Part shown: positions 22,559 through 31,626 of the stretch, piece by piece | Layout of the letters: each line of letters begins with the position of its first letter | Position numbering within the stretch: position 1 is the stretch's first letter | NCBI GenBank assembly: GCA_963522145.1 | Contig: CAUQXI010000012.1 | Location: forward strand, 1-64,000 | Length of the DNA: 64,000 nucleotides | DNA from: Mesorhizobium_B sp963522145 | GTDB lineage: Bacteria; Pseudomonadota; Alphaproteobacteria; Rhizobiales; Rhizobiaceae | Direction: 5' to 3' | Program-made: the position numbers and the translations under genes | The notes under the pieces: generated by a model | Databases searched by the model: none | Told to the model about the DNA's origin: nothing | Seen by the model: the letters and a program-made list of their open reading frames with translations, nothing else

Positions 22559-23137
22559 TTATTTTTCGCGCATGCCCTCCCCCCTGAACCGACGCTCAGG
22601 CGTTGAGTCCGGGTCTGGCGGGGCGCTCCGGCCCTGGTTCAGCGTGAGCTGCATGAACATGGTGTCGAGCCAGCGGCCATGCTTGAAGCCCGAGCCTTCG
22701 AGCATGCCTGAAGGACGGAAGCCGAGCTTCTCGTGCAGGATAACGGAGGGGCTCGCGGGGTGCCCGTCACCGATCACCGCCACGATCTGGCGGAAGCCGT
22801 GCACCGTGCATTCCTCGATCAGCCGGGAAAGCAGCAAGCGGCCCAGCCCCCGCCCCTTGGCGTCTGGCGCGACATAGATCGAATCCTCGGCCATGAAGCG
22901 GTAGGCGGCACGTGCCCGGAAAGGTCCGGCATAGGCATAGGCCAGGATACGGCCCTCCTCTTCCGCCAGCAGATAGGGATAGCCGGCCTCCGTCAGGTTC
23001 TGCCGGCGCTGTTCCATGTCCTCCGCTGATGGTGGTTTGAGCTCATAGGTCGCCGTTCCATGGATGACGGCATCGGCATAGATCGCGGTGATGGCCGGAA
23101 TGTCGGCTGCCGTCGCCGGCCTGACCTGGATGCTCAT
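22559..23137 (-). CDS. GNAT N-acetyltransferase, phosphinothricin acetyltransferase-like
   Basis: 192 residues. The acetyl-CoA motif A is VAPDAKGRGLGRLLL (about 96-110), preceded by the IYADAVIHGTATYE block and followed by the LHEKLGFRPSGMLEGSGFKHGRWLDT segment typical of the Pat/Bar-MnaT subfamily. These enzymes acetylate methionine sulfone, methionine sulfoximine or phosphinothricin-like amines. Start 23137 (MSIQVRP) has GGGAGCAGCA upstream. A terminator for the preceding BI-1 gene separates the two, so it has its own promoter or relies on read-through. Confidence 0.85.
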   Translation of the reverse strand: MSIQVRPATAADIPAITAIYADAVIHGTATYELKPPSAEDMEQRRQNLTEAGYPYLLAEEEGRILAYAYAGPFRARAAYRFMAEDSIYVAPDAKGRGLGRLLLSRLIEECTVHGFRQIVAVIGDGHPASPSVILHEKLGFRPSGMLEGSGFKHGRWLDTMFMQLTLNQGRSAPPDPDSTPERRFRGEGMREK

Positions 23138-23151
23138 TGCTGCTCCCAACG

Positions 23152-23181
23152 AAAAAGGGCGGCCCCTTCGGACCGCCCTTT
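23152..23181 (-). terminator. Rho-independent terminator of the BI-1 gene
   Basis: On the minus strand, a 9-bp stem (23173-23181 with 23154-23162, AAAGGGCGG/CCGCCCTTT) with a 10-base loop runs directly into five T residues. It lies 22 bp after the stop of the BI-1 gene. Confidence 0.85.
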
Positions 23182-23202
23182 CCCATACCCGATCTGTTCC
23201 GC

Positions 23203-23943
23203 TCAGTCGCGGTTGTTGCCCATGAACTGGAGCAGGAACATGAAGAGGTTGATGAAGTCGAGATAGAGCGTCAGCGCGCCCATGATCGCCTTGCGGCCGG
23301 CGACCAGCACGTCGTCGCCTTCCCAGTACATCTCCTTGATCTTCTGCGTGTCGTAGGCGGTGAGGCCCGCGAAGACCAGCACGCCGATCGCCGAGATGGC
23401 GAACTGCAACGCGGACGATGCCAGGAAGATGTTGACCACGGACGCCAGGATCAGGCCGATCACACCCATGAACAGGAACGAGCCCATGCCTGTCAGGTCG
23501 CGCCTGGTCGTGTAGCCCCAGAGCGACAGCGCGCCGAAGGAGGCCGCCGTGATGAAGAAGGTGCGCACGATGCTTTCGCCCGTGAAGACGAGAAAGATCG
23601 ACGACAGCGACACGCCCATCAGCGCGGCATAAACCCAGAAGGTGGTCTGGGCCGCAGCCACGCTCATCTTGTGGATGCGGAAGGACAGAAAGAACACCAG
23701 CGCCAGCGGCGCGAGCATCACCACCCAGCGCAGCGGCGAGGCGAAGAGCAGCTGCTGGAAGGCCGGGCTCGACAGCGCCATGGAATAAGTGCCGTAGGCG
23801 GCCGCGCCCGTGATGGCGATACCGAGCGCCATCAGGTTGTAGACCTTGAGCATATAAGCGCGCAGGCCTTCGTCGATTCCCGTGTCGACACGGGTTCCGA
23901 CGCCGGCGGCGCGCGTCTGATAGTTTCGGAGGGGTTCAGCCAT
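23203..23943 (-). CDS. Bax inhibitor-1/YccA (UPF0005, YbhL-type) membrane protein
   Basis: 246 residues with seven hydrophobic segments starting around residue 28. The family motif SIFLVFTGESIVRTFFITAA and the C-terminal LYLDFINLFMFLLQFMG are visible. BI-1 proteins are inner-membrane channels or leak pathways for calcium and protons; their bacterial role is unsettled. Start 23943 (MAEPLRNY) has AGAGGAA upstream. The leader carries two stem-loops that fit the alphaproteobacterial ybhL RNA motif. Confidence 0.93.
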   Translation of the reverse strand: MAEPLRNYQTRAAGVGTRVDTGIDEGLRAYMLKVYNLMALGIAITGAAAYGTYSMALSSPAFQQLLFASPLRWVVMLAPLALVFFLSFRIHKMSVAAAQTTFWVYAALMGVSLSSIFLVFTGESIVRTFFITAASFGALSLWGYTTRRDLTGMGSFLFMGVIGLILASVVNIFLASSALQFAISAIGVLVFAGLTAYDTQKIKEMYWEGDDVLVAGRKAIMGALTLYLDFINLFMFLLQFMGNNRD

Positions 23944-23959
23944 GGAGAAAAATTCCTCT

Positions 23960-24015
23960 TGCTTCGTGTCCCGTCGGGTGTCGGACAAGGCGCGGGGATC
24001 AGTCCGCGTGAAATC
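23960..24015 (-). promoter_or_regulatory. Candidate ybhL leader RNA motif upstream of the BI-1 gene
   Basis: On the minus strand two short stem-loops precede the ribosome site: CGCGG/CCGCG (24004-24008 with 23991-23995) and TGTCC/GGACA (23983-23987 with 23967-23971). The ybhL RNA motif, described from alphaproteobacterial comparative genomics, lies directly upstream of UPF0005/BI-1 genes, as here. The call rests on position, gene identity and the two stems; no covariance model was run. Confidence 0.5.
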
Positions 24016-24141
24016 GAGTTCTCGTCCAGGCGCCGCTGGCGAGACTCCAGCATGCCTGTGGCTCAATATGAGGATTCAATCCTGCCCGAACAAGAGCCGT
24101 TTCGGCGTGAAACGCGGCGTGATGAACGAAGGGCTGCGACG

Positions 24142-26700
24142 CTACTGTGTCCGCAGCACCGGCGCGGCCTTCTGACCAAGCACCCGCCATGTGCCGATCA
24201 GGCCGAATCCCACGGTGAGCAGAAGCGAGATCAGGACGGTCGAGACCGCCACTTCGGGCAGGAAGTGGGAGGACAGCTTCATGATCCGTGCGATCACGAA
24301 CCATGCCGCCACCCCGCCCGCGAACAAGGCAAACAGCGCAGTCGCCAGGCCGATCAGGAAATATTCGAGCGAAAAGGCCGCGATCAGGGTTTTCCGCGTG
24401 GCGCCCAGCGTCTTCAGCACCACCGCGTCATGAACACGCGCGCGGTTGCCGGCGGCAAGCGCGCCGGCCAGCACCAGCACGGAAGCGACGAGCGCCACGG
24501 CGGCAGCCGCGCGGATGGCCGTGCCGATCTGGCCGATCAGCCTGTTGACCAGCTCCAGGGCATCCTGGATGCGCACGGTGGACACCGCCGGATAGGCGCG
24601 GGTCACGGCATTGAGCAGACGCGCCTCATCCGTGCTCGACGCGGAAGGCCAGGCAAGCGTGGCGAGCCAGGAATGCGGCGCGCCGGCAAAGGCATTGGGC
24701 GAGAACACCATCACGAAATTGATGCCCATCGATTCCCATTCCACCTGCCGGAAACTGGCGATGCGGGCGGTGATGTCGCGGCCGAGCACATTGACCGTGA
24801 TCGTATCGCCGAGCTTGAGCCCGATGGCCTGCGCTTCCTCGGCCGAGAACGACACCAGCGGCTCGCCGGAATAGTCGGGCGCCCACCAGGCGCCTTCGCT
24901 CAGCGAAGCATTGGCCGGAACGGTCGGGGAATAAGTGAGCCCCCGGTCGCCGCGCAGCACCCATGCGCCTTCCGGCGGCACGGAAAGCTTGGCGACGTCC
25001 GTTCCGTTGAGTTTCGTGATGCGGCCGCGCAGCATGGGGACGCGCTCAAGCGTTGCGCCGGGCGCGCGCGCTTCGATGAAGCTCCCGAACGCGTCGGCCT
25101 CGCCGCTCTGGATATCCACGAAGAAGAAATCCGGCGCGTTCTGGGGCAAGCTGTCACTGATCTGGCGGCGCAGGTTCCCGTCGATCAGCGCGAGCGTGAC
25201 GAGAAGCGTCAAGCCGAGCCCAAGCGACAGCACCACGGACGGGGTCAGCGCGCCGGGACGGTGGATGTTGCCGAGCGCCAGTCTCAGCGCGGTGGAACGC
25301 GTGCGCGGGGCGCGGCGCGCGGCTTCGCCTACGAGCCCGCCCACGCCCCGAAGCACAAGAAACGAAAACAGCATTGCGCCCACGAAGATCAGCGCGATGC
25401 GACGGTCGTCCGCGAACAGCACGGCCAGCAGAGCAAGGCCCGCAGCAAGCCCGAAGGCGGTCGCCGTGTAAGGCCAGCGCGGCAGGCCGCGTGCCTCGAA
25501 ACCCTGCTCGCGGAAAAGAGCGGTGGCCGGCACGTCGCGCGCGCGTCCCAAAGGTAGCAGCGCGAAGACCAGCGTCACCACCACGCCGAACACGACTGAG
25601 AGGGCAAGCGCGCCGGGATAAAGCCCGATCTCCGCCGGGATCGGGATCACTGCCTGAAGGGCCGCGCTTGCCGCGAACGGCATCAGCACGGCGATGCCGA
25701 GCCCGATCCCGATGCCGATCGCCGCGATCATCAGAACCTGGACGAGATACAGCGTGAACACGAAGCGCCCGGAGGCGCCGAGGCTCTTGAAGCTCGCGAT
25801 GACGCCGCGCTTGCCGTCGAGATAGGCGCGCACCGCATTCGCCACGCCGACGCCGCCGACCACCAGCGCGGTCAGGCCCACCAGCGTCAGGAACTGCCCG
25901 AACCGTTCCACATTCGCCGAGATGGCCGGGGCCGCATTGAAGCGGCTGCGGATGCTCCACCCGGCCTGCGGGAATTTCTCTCCCGCCTGCTCGCGGATCG
26001 CTTCCACGGCATTCTCGTCGGATGCGCCGCGGAGCCGGACCTTGTAGACATGCTCGATCAGGCTGCCCGGCTGGATCAGGCCGGACGCGCGCAGACCCGG
26101 CAGCGACACCAGAAGACGCGGCGCGAAGGCGAAGCCATCGGACAGCGCGTCGGGTTCGTTCTCGATCACCGCGCGCAGTTCGAACCGGGCCTCGCCGAGC
26201 CGGATGCGGTCGCCGAGCTTGAGGTTCAGCCGGTCGAGAAGCAGTTGGGGCGCGGCTGCGCCCCATGCGCCGTTGCGCTCCGCCAGCACTTGCGGCCGCG
26301 GCGCAGAAGGCTGCAGTGCGAGCGCGCCGAACAAGGGATAGAGCGCGGGATCGACCGCCTTTACCTGCGCCAGCGTCTGGTCGCTCTCGTCGTCGCGACG
26401 CGCCATGGAGCGCATATTGGCGCTTTGCGCCACCGTGCCGAGGCTTTGGAGAAAGGCTTGCTCATCCGCCTTCGTTTCGCGCTGGGCGAGTTCGAAGCGC
26501 AGGTCGCCGCCTAGCAGGGTGCCGCCCTCGCTCGCCACGCCCGCGGTAATTGCACCGGCGACCGAGTTGACGCCGCCGATGGCGCCGACGCCGAGTGCGA
26601 TGCAGGCGATGAAGATGCCGAAGCCGCGCAGGCCCGCCCGCATCTCGCGCAGCGCGAAGCGGAGCGCGAGCGAGAAACCGGCAGCATGAGGAGCGGCCAT
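24142..26700 (-). CDS. ABC transporter permease, FtsX-like (YbbP family)
   Basis: 852 residues: an N-terminal transmembrane segment (FGIFIACIALGVGAIGGV), a large extracytoplasmic region, a cluster of transmembrane segments around 265-440, a second periplasmic part, and three C-terminal segments. This is the two-FtsX-module layout of YbbP. With the ATPase immediately upstream (stop and start share one base) and a TesA-like esterase divergent from that, it reproduces the ybbP-ybbA-tesA group of many proteobacteria. It is proposed to export or release a lipid or lysophospholipid-type substrate, but the substrate is unproven. Confidence 0.9.
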   Translation of the reverse strand: MAAPHAAGFSLALRFALREMRAGLRGFGIFIACIALGVGAIGGVNSVAGAITAGVASEGGTLLGGDLRFELAQRETKADEQAFLQSLGTVAQSANMRSMARRDDESDQTLAQVKAVDPALYPLFGALALQPSAPRPQVLAERNGAWGAAAPQLLLDRLNLKLGDRIRLGEARFELRAVIENEPDALSDGFAFAPRLLVSLPGLRASGLIQPGSLIEHVYKVRLRGASDENAVEAIREQAGEKFPQAGWSIRSRFNAAPAISANVERFGQFLTLVGLTALVVGGVGVANAVRAYLDGKRGVIASFKSLGASGRFVFTLYLVQVLMIAAIGIGIGLGIAVLMPFAASAALQAVIPIPAEIGLYPGALALSVVFGVVVTLVFALLPLGRARDVPATALFREQGFEARGLPRWPYTATAFGLAAGLALLAVLFADDRRIALIFVGAMLFSFLVLRGVGGLVGEAARRAPRTRSTALRLALGNIHRPGALTPSVVLSLGLGLTLLVTLALIDGNLRRQISDSLPQNAPDFFFVDIQSGEADAFGSFIEARAPGATLERVPMLRGRITKLNGTDVAKLSVPPEGAWVLRGDRGLTYSPTVPANASLSEGAWWAPDYSGEPLVSFSAEEAQAIGLKLGDTITVNVLGRDITARIASFRQVEWESMGINFVMVFSPNAFAGAPHSWLATLAWPSASSTDEARLLNAVTRAYPAVSTVRIQDALELVNRLIGQIGTAIRAAAAVALVASVLVLAGALAAGNRARVHDAVVLKTLGATRKTLIAAFSLEYFLIGLATALFALFAGGVAAWFVIARIMKLSSHFLPEVAVSTVLISLLLTVGFGLIGTWRVLGQKAAPVLRTQ

Positions 26701-27416
26701 CAGGCGCTCACCATCCGAGCGGGCTGAACGGCATCTTCCGCGATGCGGCCGGAACGCATGGCGACCTGCCGCGTGCAGCGAGCGGCAAGCGAGGGATCAT
26801 GCGTGACGAGCACCAGCGTCATCTTGCGCTCGGCTGCCTTCGCAAACAGAAGATCGGCCACCTGCCGCCCTGTCGCGCCATCGAGATTGCCCGTGGGCTC
26901 GTCCGCGATCAGCAAACGCGGGGAAGGCGCCAGCGCACGCGCGATTGCCACGCGCTGCTGCTCGCCGCCCGACAGCTCGCCCGGATAATGCGTCACCCGC
27001 TCGCTGAGGCCAACCGCCGCCAGTTCCTGCGCGGCGCGCTCGAAGGCATTTTGCTCGCCGGCCAGTTCGAGCGGCACAGCGACATTTTCCAGCGCCGTCA
27101 TGTTGGGGATGAGGTGAAAGGACTGGAACACGATGCCGACATTGCGGCCCCGGAACGCCGCCACCGCGTCCTCGCTTTTGCCCGTGATGTCCTCGCCCGC
27201 GATGCGCACGGTTCCACCGTCCACGCGCTCGAGCCCGGCGATCACCATCAGAAGCGTCGACTTGCCCGAGCCGGATGGGCCGACGATGCCCAGCGCCTCG
27301 CCGGACGCAACCGAAAGGTCGATCCCCTTCAGCACGTGAACCTGTGACGCGCCTGTGCCGAGAGTGAGCGACACGTCGCTTAACTGGATCACGGCTTCTG
27401 TCACGCGCGGCCACAC
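26700..27416 (-). CDS. ABC transporter ATP-binding protein, YbbA-like (LolD/MacB group)
   Basis: 238 residues with Walker A GPSGSGKSTLL (about 46-56), the LolD-group signature LSGGEQQRVAIARAL, Walker B LLIADEPTGNLD and switch His in LVTHDPSLA. It is the ATPase partner of the FtsX-like permease encoded next. The start codon is a GTG at 27416; a second in-frame GTG at 27404 is equally possible. It is divergent from the TesA-like gene 34 bp away. Confidence 0.92.
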   Translation of the reverse strand: MWPRVTEAVIQLSDVSLTLGTGASQVHVLKGIDLSVASGEALGIVGPSGSGKSTLLMVIAGLERVDGGTVRIAGEDITGKSEDAVAAFRGRNVGIVFQSFHLIPNMTALENVAVPLELAGEQNAFERAAQELAAVGLSERVTHYPGELSGGEQQRVAIARALAPSPRLLIADEPTGNLDGATGRQVADLLFAKAAERKMTLVLVTHDPSLAARCTRQVAMRSGRIAEDAVQPARMVSA

Positions 27417-27449
27417 CTATATGAGGGAACGAAGCGCAGATATGGGTGG

Positions 27450-28094
27450 ATGAACATGGCGATGAAAGGATGGCGCGTATTGGCCGCAGCAACAGCTCTG
27501 TGGGGCGTGTCGGTGGGCGCGGCAGGAGCCGAGCCGGCCCGCATCGTCGGCTTCGGCGATAGCCTCATGGCGGGCTACGGGCTGAACGCGGGCGAAGGCT
27601 TCACGGACAAGCTCCAGGCTGCTTTGCGCGCCAAGGGCTATGATGCCGTGGTGGCGAATGCCGGCGTGTCGGGCGACACCACCAGCGGCGGGCTTGCGCG
27701 CATCGACTGGTCGGTGCCCGAAGGAACCGAATTCGTGATCCTGGAGCTTGGCGCCAACGACATGCTGCGCGGCATCTCGCCCGAAATCGTTGAGAAGAAC
27801 CTGGACGCGATGCTCGCAAAGCTCCAGGCGCGCAAGATCAAGGTTCTGCTGGCGGGGATGCGCGCGGCGCCCAATCTCGGCTCGACCTATGTGACGCGCT
27901 TCGAAAGCATCTATCCCAAGCTCGCGAAGAAATACGGCGTGCCGCTCTACCCCTTCTTCCTCGACGGCATCGTGCTGAACGGGGGAATGCTGCTCAACGA
28001 CAATCTGCATCCCAATGCGCGCGGGATCGACCGCATGGTGGAGCGCGCATTGCCAGCTGTGGAAGCCTTTCTCGGCAAGCCTCGCGCATCCTGA
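27450..28094 (+). CDS. Arylesterase / multifunctional acyl-CoA thioesterase I-like (TesA, SGNH hydrolase)
   Basis: 214 residues. A signal peptide (VLAAATALWGVSVGAAGAEP) is followed by SGNH block I GFGDSLMAGYG (Ser38), block II NAGVSGDTTSGG, block III ELGANDMLRG and block V NDNLHPNARG with the catalytic Asp/His. TesA is a periplasmic lysophospholipase/thioesterase. Its place beside YbbA/YbbP homologues is conserved in many proteobacteria. Three in-frame ATGs (27450, 27456, 27462) give nearly the same protein. Confidence 0.92.
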   Translation: MNMAMKGWRVLAAATALWGVSVGAAGAEPARIVGFGDSLMAGYGLNAGEGFTDKLQAALRAKGYDAVVANAGVSGDTTSGGLARIDWSVPEGTEFVILELGANDMLRGISPEIVEKNLDAMLAKLQARKIKVLLAGMRAAPNLGSTYVTRFESIYPKLAKKYGVPLYPFFLDGIVLNGGMLLNDNLHPNARGIDRMVERALPAVEAFLGKPRAS

Positions 28095-28270
28095 AGCGCG
28101 TAGGAGAGAGGCGACGGAGTTTGATTATCCGCGGTGCACTTGCCTGTTGGTGAGCGAAACAAGCGCTTGCTCATCCACGGGCACGGTGCTTGGCTGATGA
28201 TCGAGGGTGAACCCGGGCCTGCTTTTTCTTGAAGCGCCGAGGTTCGTCTGAGCACAAGGAGTCGCTTGCG

Positions 28271-28864
28271 ATGCCGCGCCTGTTCACCGCCCTCGAAATT
28301 CCCCGCGACGCCAGCCTTTCCCTGTCGCTCCTTCGGGGCGGCCTTCAGGGCGCGCGCTGGATCGACGTCGAGAACTACCACCTCACGCTCCGCTTCATCG
28401 GCGACGTCTCGAATCATCTCGCGGACGAGATCACAGCAGTGCTCGACCGGGTAGGCCGGCCGTCCTTTTCGCTGGCCTTGTCCGGCGTCGGCGCCTTCGG
28501 CGGCAAGAAGCCACACTCGGTTTATGCGACAACCGCCCCCTCGCCCGAGTTGAACGCCTTGCAGGCCGAGATCGAGCGCATCTGCCAGCGGCTCGGCCTG
28601 CCCGCGGACCCGCGCAGGTTCACGCCGCATGTGACGCTCGCACGACTGCGCAGCACCTCCCCGCTCGAGGTCGCGCACTATCTTTCGGCACGGGGCAACT
28701 TTTCCGCGGCGCCATTCCATGTCAGCCGGTTCGTGCTGATGTCCTCGCGCGATTCGATCGGCGGCGGTCCCTATGTGGTGGAGGAAGCCTGGCCGCTTCG
28801 AGCGGGCGACCATCGGCACGCCGATTCGGATGAGAGCGCAGGCGCAGCCTGGCGCTCGTTCTAG
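28271..28864 (+). CDS. thpR: RNA 2',3'-cyclic phosphodiesterase (2H family, ThpR/LigT)
   Basis: 197 residues with the two HxTx motifs that define 2H phosphoesterases: HLTL at His37 and HVTL at His120, within FTPHVTLARLR. ThpR opens 2',3'-cyclic phosphates on RNA ends. Start 28271 (MPRLFTALEI) has AAGGAG 10 bases upstream. A short poorly conserved tail follows residue 180. The pterin dehydratase gene starts three bases after its stop, so the two are co-transcribed. Confidence 0.93.
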   Translation: MPRLFTALEIPRDASLSLSLLRGGLQGARWIDVENYHLTLRFIGDVSNHLADEITAVLDRVGRPSFSLALSGVGAFGGKKPHSVYATTAPSPELNALQAEIERICQRLGLPADPRRFTPHVTLARLRSTSPLEVAHYLSARGNFSAAPFHVSRFVLMSSRDSIGGGPYVVEEAWPLRAGDHRHADSDESAGAAWRSF

Positions 28865-28867
28865 GCC

Positions 28868-29167
28868 GTGTCGCGCGCCTCCCTTCCATCCGAGACCGTC
28901 CGCGAGAACCTGACCGGGCTCGAAGGCTGGGCGTTGGAGGAGAACGGAAAGGCGATCACCCGCACCTTCCGCTTCAAGAGCTTTTCCGAAGCCTTCGCCT
29001 TCATGACGCGGACGGCGCTCGTGGCCGAAAAGCTCGACCACCATCCCGACTGGACGAACAGCTTCCGTACCGTTTCGGTCCGCCTCTCCACCCACGATGC
29101 CGGCGGGCTGACCGCGCTCGACTTCGAACTGGCACACGCCATGAACCGGCTCGCTCCGCCCGCCTGA
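28868..29167 (+). CDS. 4a-hydroxytetrahydrobiopterin dehydratase (pterin-4a-carbinolamine dehydratase)
   Basis: 99 residues, the full family length, with the catalytic segment EKLDHHPDWTNSFRTVSVRLSTH carrying the His-His and later His residues, and the terminal ALDFELAHAMN. It recycles the pterin cofactor of phenylalanine hydroxylase, although no hydroxylase gene is in the window. The start is GTG 28868, three bases after the thpR stop. Confidence 0.94.
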   Translation: MSRASLPSETVRENLTGLEGWALEENGKAITRTFRFKSFSEAFAFMTRTALVAEKLDHHPDWTNSFRTVSVRLSTHDAGGLTALDFELAHAMNRLAPPA

Positions 29168-29250
29168 CACCTGACCGTCCTGCCGCTTGAACCGGCTCAC
29201 ACAGTCACCACATCTTGCTCCGGGGATTTTCCCTTGGAAGGGCCTGATCG

Positions 29251-29601
29251 ATGCCGAAGACGGAAGCGCGGGAGATGACGGCGGACGCTGCGGCGCCCTT
29301 CTCGTCCGATCGCTTCTGGCGCACCGTGAAGCGGGCGGCGCGGCAGATCCCCTTCATGGAAGACGTGGTCGCCGCCTATTACTGCGCCATGGACAAGAAC
29401 ACGCCCCTGCGCGCCAAGGGCATCATCTTCGGCGCGCTCGGCTATTTCGTGCTTCCCACGGACATGCTTCCCGATTTCATCTTCGCGATCGGCTTCACCG
29501 ATGACATCGCGGTTCTGACAGCGGCGATCGGCGCAGTGCGCGCCCATGTGACGCCGGCTCATCGCCTCGCCGCCAGGCAGGCTCTGGCAGAGAACGCGTG
29601 A
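29251..29601 (+). CDS. YkvA/DUF1232 family membrane protein
   Basis: 116 residues. The DUF1232 core is clear: KGIIFGALGYFVLPTDMLPDF followed by GFTDDIAVLTAAIGAVRAHV. It has one or two hydrophobic segments and is probably membrane-associated. ATG 29251 is preceded by a GAAGGGCC stretch; an internal ATG at 29275 is an alternative. Function is unknown across the family. Confidence 0.9.
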   Translation: MPKTEAREMTADAAAPFSSDRFWRTVKRAARQIPFMEDVVAAYYCAMDKNTPLRAKGIIFGALGYFVLPTDMLPDFIFAIGFTDDIAVLTAAIGAVRAHVTPAHRLAARQALAENA

Positions 29602-29798
29602 CAAGCGCCTTCGGCGCGCTCAGCCGGCATGCGGCATCCGCGCCAAAGTCTCGCCTTTTTCGTGTCGCCAGAACTGCCTCATGACGAGGGCTTCTACCCC
29701 GATGGCCAGCCTGGCTGGTGAAGGGAGGAAGCGTCCTCATCAGGACGTTCAGCCAAAGCTTCCCGGATTGGTTTACGCTTTAGTAAGCGCGATTCATT

Positions 29799-29834
29799 CA
29801 AGTTGAAGCGAACGGGCAAGTTGAAGTGAACGGG
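29799..29834. repeat. Tandem 18-bp direct repeat upstream of the ialB-like gene
   Basis: Two adjacent 18-base copies (29799-29816 and 29817-29834) differ at one position (AAGCGAA versus AAGTGAA). The first copy overlaps a short palindrome TTCAAGTTGAA. They lie 59-94 bases before the start of the IalB gene, in its likely promoter region. A regulator site is possible; no terminator or gene occupies this stretch. Confidence 0.6.
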
Positions 29835-29892
29835 ACGGCGGCGTTCGAAACCGCCCCACATCCCGCCTGTCGAGTGAAGAGGGTCGGAAACG

Positions 29893-30396
29893 ATGCGCGG
29901 ACGGATCGCAGCCTTGAGCGTGGCGGCATTGGCGATGATGGCGGCACCCGCGCTTGCCCAATCGGCCACCAAGATAGGCCAGCACGATGCCTGGGGCACC
30001 TACAGCTACAAGTCCGGGGGCGGAAAGGTCTGCTACGTGCTGACGGTTCCCACCGACAAGCAGCCGGCGACCCTCGATCACGGCGACATCTTCTTCTTCG
30101 TGAGCCAGCGCCCCGGCCAGGCCGCCTCCTTCGAGCCCCAGTTCATCGCCTCCTACGATCTTCAGGACAATTCCAAGGTCAGCCTGACGGTCAAGGGCCA
30201 GACCTTTGCCATGTTCACCAAGGGCAAGTCCGCCTGGGTGGAGAAGGCCGCCGACGAACCGGCGCTGATCGCCGCCATGAAGGGCGGCTCGGACATGAAG
30301 ATCGCCGCCAAGTCCAAGCGCGGCAATCCGACCAGCTACACCTTCTCGCTCAAGGGCATCTCCGCGGCGCTGGGGTCGATCGCGAACTGCAAATAG
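29893..30396 (+). CDS. Invasion-associated locus B (IalB) family protein, periplasmic
   Basis: 167 residues. A signal peptide (IAALSVAALAMMAAPALAQ) is followed by WGTYSYKSGGGKVCYVLT, a beta-rich IalB domain, and a C-terminal Cys (SIANCK) that could pair with the Cys near residue 46. IalB proteins are secreted or periplasmic and widespread in Hyphomicrobiales; the name comes from Bartonella erythrocyte invasion, which should not be assumed here. ATG 29893 follows GGAAACG. It is convergent with the EamA gene. Confidence 0.88.
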   Translation: MRGRIAALSVAALAMMAAPALAQSATKIGQHDAWGTYSYKSGGGKVCYVLTVPTDKQPATLDHGDIFFFVSQRPGQAASFEPQFIASYDLQDNSKVSLTVKGQTFAMFTKGKSAWVEKAADEPALIAAMKGGSDMKIAAKSKRGNPTSYTFSLKGISAALGSIANCK

Positions 30397-30448
30397 GGCC
30401 TTGGCGAGGGCCTTTTCTGCCTTCGTCCAGAATGCTGAAAGCCCTCGC

Positions 30449-31354
30449 TCACCCGTTCGCCTTCTCGTGCGGCTTGAGCTTGCGCCGTGTTTCGGTCCAG
30501 ACGAGTCCGAGGCTGCTTGAAACAATGATCGCCGCGCCTGCAAAGACATTGATTTCGGGAATGTCGTTCCAGATCAGGTAGCCAAGCCCGAAGGCCCAGA
30601 TGAGGCCGACATATTCCACGGGCGCCAGCACGGAAGCGGGCGCGTAGCGGAACGCCTCGAAGAGCAGGTACTGGCCCACCCCGCCCGCGACGCCCAGCGC
30701 GATCATCAGCACGGCGGCATACCCGTCCGGCGTCTGCCAAGTCCAAGGCAGCGCCAGAGCGCAGGCGCCGGTAAACAGGATGTTGCTCGCCAGCATCTGG
30801 TTGACCGTGCTTTCGGAGCGGCTGATCAGGCGGACGAGGACCGCGCTTCCTCCCCAGCAGAAGGCCGCAAGCAGCGCCATCAGGGCTGGCGCGAGGCTCA
30901 CCGACCCGCTTGGCTTCGCGGCAAGCATCACGCCGACAAAGCCGACGATCACGATCGCCCATCGCATCCCGTCGACCTTTTCTCCCAGCACGACCACTGA
31001 AAGGCCGACGATCGCAATCGGTGCGGCGAAGTAGATCGTCGTCAGCTCCGCCAGCCCGAGATGGCGCGCCGCGGAGTAAAAAAGCAGCCAAGCGGCCAGG
31101 ATGAGCACAGCCCGTCCCAGTAAGGCCGCCTTGTTCCGGCTCGCGATCAGCTGCGTCGGCCCCTTGTTGCCGCCGACCAGAAGGATGAGCACCACCACGA
31201 CGATGCTTCGGGCGAAGAGAAGCTGGGGAACCGAATATTCCTCGACCAGCCACTTCACGACCGCATCCTGGATCGCGAACAGCCCATAAGCCATGGAGGC
31301 GAGGCTGATCCCCCTGATCGTGTGATCCAGCGGATCAGCCGCTCTGATGGACAT
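30449..31354 (-). CDS. DMT-superfamily transporter, EamA/RhaT type
   Basis: 301 residues with ten hydrophobic segments in two homologous halves, each an EamA repeat (first ISLASMAYGLFAIQDAVVKWL, second beginning near ALMALLAAFCWGGSAVLVRL). Such permeases export amino acids, metabolites or drugs. Start 31354 (MSIRAAD) was preferred over an upstream ATG at 31393. Substrate is not readable. Confidence 0.9.
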   Translation of the reverse strand: MSIRAADPLDHTIRGISLASMAYGLFAIQDAVVKWLVEEYSVPQLLFARSIVVVVLILLVGGNKGPTQLIASRNKAALLGRAVLILAAWLLFYSAARHLGLAELTTIYFAAPIAIVGLSVVVLGEKVDGMRWAIVIVGFVGVMLAAKPSGSVSLAPALMALLAAFCWGGSAVLVRLISRSESTVNQMLASNILFTGACALALPWTWQTPDGYAAVLMIALGVAGGVGQYLLFEAFRYAPASVLAPVEYVGLIWAFGLGYLIWNDIPEINVFAGAAIIVSSSLGLVWTETRRKLKPHEKANG

Positions 31355-31626
31355 TCTTTGTTTCGTCCTGCTCGTCGTTTCTGCGACCGGCAAAGGGCGG
31401 TGGCCCCAGACTGAACCCCGGCCGTATTCCGCCTATGCGATCAAGCGCACATAGCGCAGAATGAAGCGGAGCGCCGCGGGAAGCGTTGGTCCAAGGCGGA
31501 ACCCGGCTGCCGCCAAAGGGAAACGACCAAAGGGTGACGAAAGCAGCCATTCATGATAGTTGCCGTTCCTTCCGGTTCTCGGGCCGCCTTTGAGGCGCCA
31601 GCTTTCGCTCCCATATCAGTTTTGCC

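Noticed and set aside
23137..25557. 800-codon open frame antisense to the BI-1 gene and the YbbP-like permease
   Set aside because: Composition is Arg/His/Gln-rich low complexity, it crosses several clear genes and a terminator, and it has no recognisable domain.
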